This document shows positions 34,144 to 46,300 of a stretch of DNA of 64,000 bases, in pieces. The DNA is taken from positions 1,369,001-1,433,000 of the forward strand of contig OX387204.1 of NCBI GenBank assembly GCA_947561715.1, given 5' to 3'. Source of the DNA: Ascidia mentula (taxonomy: Eukaryota; Chordata; Ascidiacea; Phlebobranchia; Ascidiidae). The notes under the pieces were generated by a model. That model did not search any database, was not told the DNA's origin, and worked only from the letters and a program-made list of their open reading frames with translations. The translations under genes were made by a program, and so were the position numbers. Within the stretch, counting starts at the first letter, position 1, and each line of letters opens with the position of its first letter.

Positions 34144-35157
34144 TCATAAGTCGTCAATCGACATTTCTCGCGTCTTCCTTGTCTTCTCGTCATCAGTTTG
34201 ACCACTTCCACTTCCTGATGGTTTGTATTCTTTCACGCCATCCTCTTTATCCCATGAGCAGAGCGGGAACATCCGACTTACGAAATCGACGAAGGAATAT
34301 TGCTCGGCGAGAGCACAGAATATCAAGTTGAATCCGAATATTATGACCCAGAAAGCCATTCCGTAACGTCTCAAACCGAACGAGGTGGCGAGAGTCACAG
34401 CCACGTTGGATGAGACGCAGATAACTGTGCTCACGCACAAGCGCACCACCAAGTGTCGAATCCTGGCGTTTTGTGCGGATGCCAGCTGTCGGAAGCCGAA
34501 CTGACGACACATCGGGAAGAGGACGAGGGCCAAGAATCCGACTTGGAATACGAGGGACACCATTGATGAGGAGAGGAGGAGGAGAGAGATTTGACGGAGG
34601 AGTTGAACTGATCCTCCTCGAAAGTCACCGCATCCGGCGATGGTGCTTCGAGGACGCGTGATGGAGAAGTTGAAGGACATGGTGGTGATGCGGAAGAGGA
34701 AAACGCCGACGATGATGAGCACGCTTAAAACGCGCAGAGGTCTCGAACTCAAATGCTTCAGGTTAGAGTTTGTGTAGAAAGCGCGCTGCCGAATCCACAG
34801 GACAAGATAGGAGCAGAGGATGCTGACGTTCGCAGACAACACGGCGATGTAGTAGAACGACGCGCAAGCCGCGTTGCCCCAAGACCCGAAACGCAGCTCT
34901 ATCTGCACGCTCAGCGCAAACACCAGCAAAGAAATAAAGCCAAGGATATCAACCAGAGCCATCACCTTCATCGATCGTTCCTCGAGACCACATTTGTGTT
35001 TGAAAGCACGCTTGCGGCCTTGGTAGATGAACTGGGAAACCGACATGTAGAATGACACAACGAGCAGCAACGCAGCCAAAGCTTCATCCAAAGGTCGGTT
35101 CCTGCTTGTCATGACAACCATCGTGAACATGCTGTGGTTCATTGTAAAGTTATTCAT
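34144..35157 (-). CDS. Orphan seven-transmembrane protein B, intronless, 337 aa
   Basis: The open frame starts at ATG 35157 (MNNFTMNHS, with N-glycosylation motifs) and ends TGA at 34144. It aligns along its length with the 30243-31304 protein. Shared blocks include VQIELRFG, LWIRQRAFYT, LKHLS, RQFGFRQL, VRLCVSTVICVSSNV and a final QYSFVDF before the tail. Seven hydrophobic segments are visible, with Cys residues in the loops that could form a disulfide. The C-tail is hydrophilic and Ser/Lys-rich (GSGSGQTDDEKTRKTRE). The same orientation and ~2.8 kb spacing point to tandem duplication. The function is not recognised; GPCR-like topology is inference from the segments. Confidence 0.75.
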   Translation of the reverse strand: MNNFTMNHSMFTMVVMTSRNRPLDEALAALLLVVSFYMSVSQFIYQGRKRAFKHKCGLEERSMKVMALVDILGFISLLVFALSVQIELRFGSWGNAACASFYYIAVLSANVSILCSYLVLWIRQRAFYTNSNLKHLSSRPLRVLSVLIIVGVFLFRITTMSFNFSITRPRSTIAGCGDFRGGSVQLLRQISLLLLSSSMVSLVFQVGFLALVLFPMCRQFGFRQLASAQNARIRHLVVRLCVSTVICVSSNVAVTLATSFGLRRYGMAFWVIIFGFNLIFCALAEQYSFVDFVSRMFPLCSWDKEDGVKEYKPSGSGSGQTDDEKTRKTREMSIDDL

Positions 35158-37396
35158 ATTGATTTGATTCTTGGATGAACTTTTCTGTTTTTCTGAAATC
35201 TATAATTTCTTTTTCTTTTTCAAGCAGTCGTATCTTCTCGCTCTGCGTATATTTCAGGTAAAAACGGTTCAAAAATATTAAAGCTGTAGTTCTTCTGTCT
35301 CGTCCTCTGTAACAAAGCAGCCTTCAAATTGTCCAACTTGATACAAACACTCTTTATGGCGATACGTCACTTGAAAGTTTGTTACTTATACAAACATATA
35401 AACTCCAGAAATCTGAACAAGATGAGTTCGCAACGACTGAACTGCCACAGAACATAACGACGACGCCCTCAGAACAATTTTCTTATATATCTCTGCACGG
35501 TAAAAGGCCAACGTGTGTTGTAACCTCGAGTGACGACGAATTCAAATTACCCTACAAACCCTTCAATTAAAGGACTCGCAACGACACGAGCGTACGGCCA
35601 GTGACGTCACACGACCGTTTACATGTGTTTAAACACGACAGTCGGCACAAGTGGATGATGGAAATTACGCTTGATGTTGTTGTGATTCGACACACACGAT
35701 ACACAGCATTCATGTCCATGGCCACCATGATTGGATACGGGTAACCACAGAACACGTGTAGCCAGAATGGAGCAATGCTTGCTGTCAGTCTCACGCAATC
35801 CGCAGAAACTCCAAGGGCATTTCTTGAATGGACAACACGGGTTTTAATCCCAGTGTAGCCACACAGAAACGTATTAAATTTTTTGATATTGGTTAAAACG
35901 GCTGGTTAAATCGCAAAAAAACAACGTTGATGTCATGCCTGTTGGTGATACCCGGTGTAGCCAAAGACCACGACAAAACGCATAAAACGTTTGTAACAAA
36001 CCAATCAACTTACACGTAACCTGTGAATGGTCAGTGTTGCACGTTTGTGTGTGTGCTTTTTATGCTGTCGCTACTATATATATCAGAAAGCGAATGCCTA
36101 AAAAACATGACGTCATCCGCATGCGCTACGCATGGAGACAGTACCTATTAGTGTGTGATAGATTCATTGTGATGTGCTATCTTGCCTTCGCGTTTCGTTG
36201 GCACGACAGCTGCCGTGGACGTCGTTGCCCTTTCGTGGCCTTGTTTATCGTGGGCAAATTGCATCTTTCATGGCAGTTCTGGCCAACCATGGTTGTCATG
36301 CCAGCTCTAGGGGAGCCGGCTTCATGTCAAATGGCCTGTCGAGTTTTGAGTTCTAACCACAACTGCGCGCGTGTTATCAGAATCCAGGGATGTTGATTCT
36401 GTTGCTAGAGTTTAGAGTAGGACAGACCAGGATCGGAAAGTCAAACTACATTTACTCAGAAATTGAGCGTTTCCATGATTTTTCCGATTTTTTACAATTT
36501 AAAGGTGTTGGTCATTCAACTATGTAACAAATAGTTTGCGTCAGTTTTTTGTTCATACAAGGAACGTTTATTCACATTTTTACTTAATCACGCGACTTTT
36601 ATTTCAAGCCACGTGTTCAGTTTGTGGAAATTTTAAGCTTGGGATTAAGTTGCTGAAATAAGCTTTAGTTTTAGGTGTAGAAAATACTCGAGAGGTGTTC
36701 CTGCAGCTCAGTGATTATCATGACTTCTATAATAATGCTATGACTTCTCAAGTTAGTATCAACTTTTAGGCACATGCAAGGCAGTGTTATCACCAGCACG
36801 GTAACAGCTTGCCAATACACACAGAAAGAAGGCGCGAACGTAATTTAATTAAATCTCCCGATCACTCACCACTGGTGTGAGTGTAGAAGTCAAGGTTTGC
36901 ATCCAAGCATGCGTAGACTACGTCGGAAAACACAAACTTTAATTCTTCCTTTGACAGACAAAAGTATACGAAAAAGTGTTTGTTCGTGTTGTGTTTTACC
37001 GTTAGAAGGTTGTGTGGTGGATAAAGTGGTCAAAGATAAGGGGGTAAGTTGGACTGTTTTTTCTTGTTTATCACTTAGGACGCAGTTGTCATTTGACCGA
37101 CATTTCCACTGATTTTAGGTATTTGATTGTGAGGAAAGTCAAAGTTTTTTGGAAACGTTTAAACGTTGATGCTTATTTTTCAGACTTTTTTTAAGTTAAC
37201 GTGGATACTATGGATTGTATTTTTCTTTAAACTCTAGGTTGTAGTTTGAACACAATTTTTACCAAAAGATCTGCATTAAATTAAGCTGTTTTAAATGAAA
37301 ATACAAAAATGTTTCTCTGCCATTTCCAGGTCTGCCGATTCATTGACGCAGAACTGATTCGATTTAACACCCGAAGGTTCGAGATTACGCCGCAAG
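35158..37396. other. Intergenic plus probable 5' UTR exons of the large gene
   Basis: A possible non-coding first exon runs to a donor at about 37044 (AAGGGG then gtaagt). A matching acceptor lies at 37328-37329. An in-frame TGA lies between that acceptor and the ATG at 37397, so this part would be untranslated. The ORF at 36034-36396 has no recognisable domain. Confidence 0.4.
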
Positions 37397-40300
37397 ATGG
37401 AAGCAAACGTTGGAAACGCCACCAACCTCATTGCGCCACGTCACAATCACCCATCCTCACGTGACTTCGTCGACTCGCCACGTCATCAACCTCATCGTCA
37501 CCATGACAACGATACAGCGACGCCCAGAAGTGCCAGGGGAGCAGAGAGCGAATTTTGGAACAGAAAGGGGGTGATTAAAATGGACCCGAACAATCACGAG
37601 CGTTGTTCGCACACGACCATCCCCCCATCCGCCATGATGACGCTCGCTATGGAATTACAGGTGTCAAATCGCGGAAAAGCGTCCAAGATTTTCAGGAAGG
37701 CGAAATCGAACGCGCGAATCGCTTCGCCCGAAAATTCGCCGATCGAGAATGAAAAATCGATGCTTCCCGAGCTGTGGGTCGTCCCCGAGTCGAGCGCGAA
37801 GACTTCGAGTGAGGAACCGACAACCGCTTCCCACCTCCAACCTGCCCTCGACAAATCAGACTTCGTTTTTCGTCCCGGGTTCGAATCCCCGGTGATCCAG
37901 AATCGCCCAGAGCAGAGCAAAGCGGACGCAGAAGGCCTAAACAGCGACGAACTTGAATTTTTGGAAAGCATCAACGTAGCCGATATGGTTGGCAGCAAAG
38001 ACAACGTCATCGTTTATCCGGATTCGGACCAAGAAGAAGAGAAGGAATCGCGAAAATATGCGGAAAGCGTTGCAACGAACCACAACAAAGGAAATGACGT
38101 AATAACGTGCATAGATAGGCCGAACGCTGACAACCAACCGAACACACGGGAAGCGGACGGTTGTGGTTCACGGAAGTGCAAAGACTTTACGACTACAAAC
38201 CACCCAACAGGCCGGGATTATAAACCTGATGCGAAGGGATCAGCACTGACAGGCAGTAAAGCAATAGAGTTTATCGATCCGCAGTCGAATGCAGAAGCAA
38301 GTAATGTCATTGCGGCCTTGAAGCAACGCAATGATGTTTTCATAAAGGCCCAGGAAGGCGAAGAGGTCGAGCAATGTCGCCATGTGGCTGCTGCTGGCGT
38401 CAATAAATCCATCGTCACAAGTTCGTTAACAGCGCCCGTGAAGGACAGCAAGCGAGAAAAACAACCCAACGCATGTGATGTCTTGCCAACTCAATCCGGC
38501 ATTACAGTGGTTAGCGGACATACATCACAGGAAAGCGGCGGTCTCCAGTTAGAAGACAGGCCGGCAAGAGTGGACAGTCAGCAATCGCTCAGTAGGGACA
38601 GAGCACAGAGTTTATCTCACAAGAGAGAGGTTGAAGCATCGGCAGAAAATCGATCCGCAACCCCAGAAGATTTCAGAACTTCCTCGCAGAACGGAACACT
38701 CTCCTCAACTTCGTTGTCATCTTCTTTGTTCTCTCTCTCATCCTTGGGGTCTGTCTCTTCGACGTCGCTGTATTTCTCATCAATAAACGGGGCTTCGGAG
38801 AAAACAAGCGTAGCATCCTGTACAAGCATCACTCCAGACAGCTTGGACGCACAGGAAAGAAGGCGACCCACGTCGAAAGGTCGGGAAAATTTCGCAAATC
38901 CAAAACAGAATTCACCGGTAATTGTAGAGCCAGTAGCGAGATCAACAACCGCGTATTACGCACCCAGTCAATTTGCGGTAGCATCGAGAAGTCGCCCAGA
39001 GAATCGCTCTGTTGCAATGCAATCTACAGTTAAATATAACCCCCACAGCTGTTCGGGTGGCGGGGTTCGGAATGCCGATGACGACACCCTTGGATCGAGG
39101 CGTTCACCTCTCTTGCAAGCACCGGGCGAACCCCAACAACAACCAACCTTGGTTACAAGCAGAAGCAGCAGCAGAGTTAGAGTGAGAAGTTGCGACGGTT
39201 CCGTCAGTCCATCGAGGAAAGTAATTTGCGAATTTGTGGACCAGGACGCCCCGGCGTTGCCCGATCAACTTGAAATCAAAGGAAGAATCGTTTCCAAGGC
39301 TGTTTTCCCAGACGAGCAAGACCCGAGCTTAGTCAGCCCCGTGTTGCATCTCCAACGAGAGAACGGAAACTGCGTCAAGTGCAAAGGTCAAGGCTACAAA
39401 GACAAGGATAAAATGATATCTTGCTGTTGCTGCGGACCAAAGCCCAGGGCGCCGCCTCGTGGCGACAGCAAAGGGGCAACGGATAAGTTTACGGGTGCCG
39501 GACGCACGCCTTCACCTGTTCCAGCTGTTAGGCGACGCACACCATCGCACTCCACAACAAACTCTGACACAGCAGCCAAAGACATCGAAGTCAGAACTGA
39601 GGTTGTAGAGGCAACAGAATCCCACCAGGTATCAGCGAGTCCAAAACGACCTGCCGCGAGGCCAAGGAGTTCAGAAAGTCCCGCCAAAAACAAACCCGTA
39701 CCTACGTCATCGCTGCGAAACAAAAGTTCTTCGAGCGCGGAGGGGATAAAGTTGGAAATGAAACCGGATCCTGTTGCCTCAGATCACTACACAGAAGGGT
39801 GTAGGATTACCCTCGCCAGTCCCAGCATCGATAAACCTTCGCAGAAGCGCGTTGTCGTCAAAAACACGTTGACACCTGGAGTGGGCAATCCACGTGTCAG
39901 CGGCACCCAGTACTCGGGGTCAAACAAGGCTGTCTTGGAACGTGATGGCGGTAGAGCCAACATCGAACACCCAAGGGTTAATGTTGTAGGCGGATCCAAG
40001 ATCACGTTGCTGAACGCTGATTCGGAAATGAATTGCGCGCTTTCAACTGCACCAAGGTCTTTGAACAAAGCACAGTACGGGTTGAGATTGCAACCGGAAA
40101 GTGCCGTGCGTCAACCTGACAAGAAATTGAAACAAGAAAGCAGTAACGTGGGTGGGGTCCAAGAAAACGCACACAACGATAATGAGGCCGTCGTAGTTCC
40201 GATGATGAGCGAAACGCAGACGTCACAATCTGTGCATGATAAAGCACCGGCGGTTCAAGGGCCTAAGGATAAAAATGACAGTCAATCTGCGTTGCACGAC

Positions 40301-43300
40301 AAGAAGCAGGGAGACACAATCGAAGCGGCATCTTCTCCACACAACAAACGTAGCCAAAACGTACAGGAGGCACATTCAGTTAAGCAATGTGCTCCAGTTG
40401 CGACTAAGAAGTCAGTGACAGAAGGAAAATCAAGCCCAAGTCAGCTTGAAACGATCGTCGCTGAGCCGAAATACTTTCGATTCCAAGACAGTAAAGCTCG
40501 GGTCGGAAGTCCGCATCGAATAAACGCCAGAAACAACGAACAAGTTGTTGAACGTTCTGCTGCTGGTTCTGTGTTCGTTACTCCCCCCGCCTCCCAACGT
40601 GAAGTCGAGTTACCTCAAAGAAGAATGGTGAAGCGGTCACAATCACTCGGCTCCGGAGAAAGCGGTGAGTTGGTTTTTATTGGTCTTTGTTGCGATACCA
40701 GACGAGAATATATTAGGGTCAGTCTGATACGACTTTACTGTCAAGTGACAAGATATCAATCTATGTTTTATTTTAGAACCTGTGCAATATTGTAAGGTTC
40801 ATTTGGTCCAAAAAATATAGTTGATTTTTCATTTATCTATATTTTGTGGCATAGTACATTAACAACGAAAGTTAAGAAAATCTAAAAAAAATCACAACCA
40901 AGCAACGCACCTACGTTTGTTGCTCATCATCATTAGCTTGTGCATGGAGGAGAGGTCAAAAGGTCAATGCGTTTCGTCCAAATATTGTACATTTCGCATA
41001 TTTAAGTCCTGCATAAAAACTTTGAATAAATATTTGGTCATCAAGGTCTTTACGGCAAATTTTTTGCCCAAGCCTTTCTAGCCAAGAAAGAATATAGGAG
41101 CGAATTTATTCAACTGTAGCTTGAAAAATGCCTAGCGTTACTGCGTTGTGAATTTACAAGGTGGCCAAAATTTTCTCCGAAACAACGTGACACGACAGCA
41201 GCCGCTTAATACATTGCCATGTTTTAATATTCACGCGCGCTCCCATACAGCATACGTTATTCCTACGAGATAAAATTTGCCAGAAATTATTCGAATATTT
41301 GATGTGGTTGAGAACCTCTAAGTTTGCTTTCTCTTGTCAAATGCTGTTCTAGAATCTTTACTCGCGATTTTAGGGATTGATGTCTCAGAAAGTGTTTAAA
41401 TGTTTCATTATATGACAGCGTCATCTTTGCAGTGTGTAGCTTTTTAGTGAAATGAAAGAATAATGTGTACTGGCAAACAGGCGTAACATTAAACGTACAA
41501 GTAACGTTTCTACGGAAATGTATCAATGCCAACGCAGGGGCTGCCAGGTCATCGCCTGTAGTTGTGGTTTAGATTCTTATTTAAAAAGTTTAAGCCATAT
41601 TGCGGATACACTATACTATAGAGTGATGAACTTAACCACCATCTTAACCGGTTTCCACAGAAACTTACAGAGATTGATAACTGCAAGTGAAATATATCGC
41701 AATGACGCTTACTACTTTAACAGCGAGTGGAAACAAACCGGTGTATTGCAACACGGTCACTTTGAGACTGCGTTCACCCACGGGAAAGAAGCAGGATGGA
41801 ATGCGTTACGTCTCCCCTACACCTCCGAAACCTCCAAGCCGCACAATTTTCAGTGCTTCAACGTCAAAAGGTCAAGGGTCATCGGCATGGAATGAGCCAG
41901 AGATTCAAAGAGGCGCCCAGCAGGACTACAAAAAGTGGCAAGGACAGTCGAACAACTTCCAAGAGGTCTCCGTCGCTCCCACGGTGATATCACGTCATCG
42001 ACAAATCCAGGATCAAGGAAAGGCGGCTCAGGGCAATCAACATCACCAGTCTCAAGGTCACGGGCACCACAAGGTGACCTTCAACCCCCAGGTGTCGGTT
42101 CGTGCGTTCGACGGAAGTGGGAAATGTAACGAGGGCGGATGTAGCGAAGGTTCGAGAAAGGAAAGCGGAAAAAACAGTCGCCAAAAAACAGGTGAAACTT
42201 TGTGCATTTAACCTTTTTACTGCTTTAAAGACAATTTAGATACAGTATTTTACTACTTGACAATTTAGGTCGTATTAATTTTAGCCAGTCTAGTTGTTTC
42301 TGTTGGGTTTCGTATAAAATTAAAACAATTTTCAGTCCTTCATATCGACCCAGCAGCGTTTTGTTCGATTTTCAGTTCGCTAAGTACATTAACCTTTTCG
42401 CAGGGGCACAAAAAAGTTGTCTTGATCTTAACCACCAACCACAGCATCTAATTAAATACACCAGAAAATTATAAAGCCAGATAAACAGCTGATAATCAAT
42501 TAATTTGAAAATACAGAAAGATATTTCCGCAAAAAAATGGGCGCCACCAAGCTGTACGGGTTTATTCCTGTAATTTTTGTGCCATTTTCCATTGGGGTTT
42601 GTAGAGGTTAAATTGATTTTATGTCGAATTGGCGGTTTTCATTAACAATGGGTATTGGTACATAAGTTATCGGGTGAATGTATATTTATTGTCGCATGCG
42701 GTCGTCCTAAACCGACTTTAAAGCCTTCATAAGAAATGTCAACATCAATAATCTGCTTGCTTGGGATTCGCCCAAGACCTGACAACAAAAACAGCCCTAA
42801 AACAACATTTGCCCGCACGAGATCCCTGCTTTGTAATCCGCGATCCCAACCAATAAAGCGGGCAATGGCAACACTTATTGTTTGGGCAAACTAGTGACCC
42901 CATGTCGCCAATCTTAAGTTAAAACTCTGATCGTTGCCACGCGATATCTTTTCTGTTTTCGACTTTAAACCGAGAAAAAGGTCCACACGATTAAAGCTCG
43001 AGGTCAGAGAGAATGCGACCCAGGTAAACACAAGAACTTAGATATGAATAATATGATAAGTTCTTACTTACAAACTTCTCTAAATAATGATAGCGTTGGA
43101 AGGAAAAGCTAACAATAATATTTATTTTTGAACTCAAGATTTGATTGTTGCTTTATATGCAGTCTAATTGATACAAACGTCTAAATTTAAACAGCGGCTT
43201 TGTAAATGCCCACAAAAGGCGAACCATGCAAATAGATGCAAAGCGAAACTTAATTTGGAATCTTTGTTGAAACAAATTTAGAACCGACATTTAACAATAT

Positions 43301-46300
43301 CAATCAGACAATGACGTCAAAGTTGGTTTGAAGTCAATTCTTAATCCGAGTGAGTCAATATTTCCACTAGGGCTATAAGGAGGAAACTGGTTCTACATAC
43401 AGTTTCGTTGCTTTTGTCACAGTCCTTGAAGTTTGCGTTGTGGTAAAAGCATCTGCGTGCACTGAAGCTTTTGCAGGTTTAAATTGAACTACACGTACAA
43501 ATGACTTAGTGCGGGCTGTTGCCTTTGTCAAAATGTAAAAATCGCTTTGAGCCTTGAGGATTACTTTCTGTGCAACAGCGAGTTTCGAACCCGTGATATT
43601 CGGCGAATGTAAATGGGTCAGGTACCTGGTAAATGGGTAGAACGCTATATAAGCAATGCTGCGTTCCTTGTATTGATGAAAGTTCACTTTCACTTCACGG
43701 CGAACTTTACCCAGGGCGTACAGGAATCGAACATATTCCGTTACCCATAATCTCCCGAATACGGATTGGTGATAATTGTGACGAAACATGCAGAAACACA
43801 TGCAATAGGCGTGGCGCTGTTTCTGGGGGAACGCCGCCCTCCCAATTAGGGTTAACATTTCCGCAATTGGCAGCTGCTCTTTTGATGGAGCTCGCGTGTG
43901 TGTGGACTGGTGCTTGTGTAACGCTTTACGAGTTATGAGCTGGGCCAAGCACAAACCCATATTGCCCGACCTCGTGTTTGTCGACGCTTTGTGGCTTTTG
44001 TTTGGGTAAGGTACAGGAAGTTGGGTGGAGGGCGTTGGCAGTGGATTTACAAGTGAGTGTGTTTTCAACCGGGACGCAGGGACGAAGCGAATTTATGGAT
44101 CTAAACTTTGATGTACAAATGTATTCCGGCAGTGCTTGGAAAAGCGGGGGAAGTTTTATAATTACAAATAGAATTATGTGGATGGAAGTTTACGATGTCG
44201 GACTCGACTGTTGTCTTCCTTGTAACAGATTTTTTGAACAACTTTTGCAGAAAATTCCAAGTCGTCGTTTGTTTTACAATATTGCTTAACACAACACACA
44301 TATATATTTCGCCTATACGTATTAGGTATCATCGGTAATAGTATAGGCAAAATATGTATAAATGTCAAACAATGTTCTGAAACAGTTTGGGATTTTCTAC
44401 AAAAGCGTTGAAAACGTATGCGGTGTGTATACTTTGAAAGAAGAATCTGTTTCATAAGCGTTGTTGCATAAGTAGTGACTGCAAGAAGAAAGAAACGATT
44501 AACGCGTGTAAAGTGATATCTATCCAGTGTGAAAACAACATCCTTTTGTAGTTATTCCTTAGAAAAAGCGAAGACGTACAAGGAACCAGGAAAAAGATTT
44601 GTGGCCACGGTTGAACGTACATGGGTTTACGAATGGGGTCTGAGTGTGGGCGTAGCCTTGGTTGGAAGTATTGGGTCTACGAAATCGTGGTTGTGAATTC
44701 CGCAGCAAAGAATGGCGGGAATGTTTGTTATCAACGTCACCTGGTCAACAATAGGTTTGAGAGAAAGGACATCAGGTACATAGTATGGTCGATAGGGTAG
44801 GTCGTAAATGGACAAATCAATACATGGAATTGTCAATAAGGTCACAGTTTCGTGCGGTCAGTGTTCATTTGTGATGAAAGCGCAACGTTTTGTTATGGGG
44901 GAACGATGTAGTGAAAGACACTGGTTTGTGTTTGTTTCAGAAAGTGGATTTCTTGGTACAAATGTTAGTCAACGCTGAAAGGTTATTGTATTGAGGTTTG
45001 TGCACTGCACACAGCATTGAAGGTTTAACATAGGTAGTTATTTTTTATACCTTAACGCAACATAGCGAGCGTTTAGTTTTAATTCACTGTAAAACACCAC
45101 AACCTTACAAGGGTAAACACGAATGTAACCGCCAGTCAGTCGTTCGTTGCAGCAAAACCGCGCTTTACAACCTTGCTATTCAAAGCGGCGACAGCAATTA
45201 GAGTTAAAACCTTGTCCTGATCTTTCTTAAGCGGACGAGACAGAAGTTGTTAGACAGAAGCCGTACAACTGTTGTGAAAGAGGAGAGGCGGAGTAAAAGG
45301 CAAAGCTGTCCTTTGTGTCCACCCTGTACGTTGGATTGTAGGGGAAGGAAAGAATTAAGCGCTCATGAGTTCGTAGTAAAGTGCGGCTGGAGTCCATATT
45401 GCTTCGTATGATGAGGTTTACGCAAGTTCGTTGCAAGTTATCGACCAAAGCGTTGTTTTGATTTGATAAATTTTTAATGGATTCTGGGCCCTCCAAATGA
45501 ACTTGGTATTAGTGCTTAGAAAACAAACATTGCATTAGTCTATCTTTCTCGAAGACTTACGATGTTACTCAGGATAGCAATAATACTGTGTGCACAATAT
45601 TTAGCGTTTCGATCAAACAGAAAACAAACAAAGGTCGGAGAAGATATTGACAATGGCGTTCCGCCAAGAGAAATCTGAACCGGTCCATTGATTGTTTATG
45701 TTTTACATAGGCAGGTACAGGGAAAGTTGTTTTGATTACAGCACTGGCACTAAACAACACCATAAGCTTCCCGTTAGAAATTCTCATGTACTCAATAAAC
45801 GCGTTCGGCGACACAAGCAACAAATTGTTTTTAGTTTGGTTTTATGAACTTTTAATTCAGCCACGGCGCGATTTCTGCTACATGTTATCACACAATGCAA
45901 AAAAGGCGACGGATTAAACGCGGCTGTGCAAGCAGTGCCTTTGGCTGTGCGGTGTTTTGACTGCCAGGAATTATAATAAAACGAGCAAAGGTCAACTGAG
46001 GATTGACTGCATTGTACGCAACACCACTTAATCAGTACCTCGATGTGATGTAAATGTATGGTGTGCCGAGTATGTTTCAGCGTGGTATGTTCAACAGTTA
46101 AGGCGGGGCTTAGTGGAGTATTGGCGGGTGTTTATTTGTTAATTTGAGAAGTTTATGGGGATAAATAACGTTTGTGTTGATTTGGTTGGATTCTGACAAT
46201 TTCATGGCAATGCAGATTATACATCACCTCTCTGCGAAACTTTTTTGCAACCAAAGCGGCACTGCAGAGGGCATTGCCACACATTTAAGAGCATGTTTAC

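Noticed and set aside
33799..34211. Cys/Met/Val-rich frames on the minus strand
   Set aside because: They arise from the CGCACATGTACACACA repeat read in different frames.
36034..36396. 120-codon plus-strand frame
   Set aside because: It has no recognisable domain, no true ATG at its start, and lies in the upstream region of the large gene.
37878..37888. GGTTCGAATCC, a perfect polymerase III B-box match inside the 3.3 kb coding exon
   Set aside because: No A box, acceptor stem or tRNA spacing lies upstream; the bases encode GFES in a long open frame. Taken as chance.
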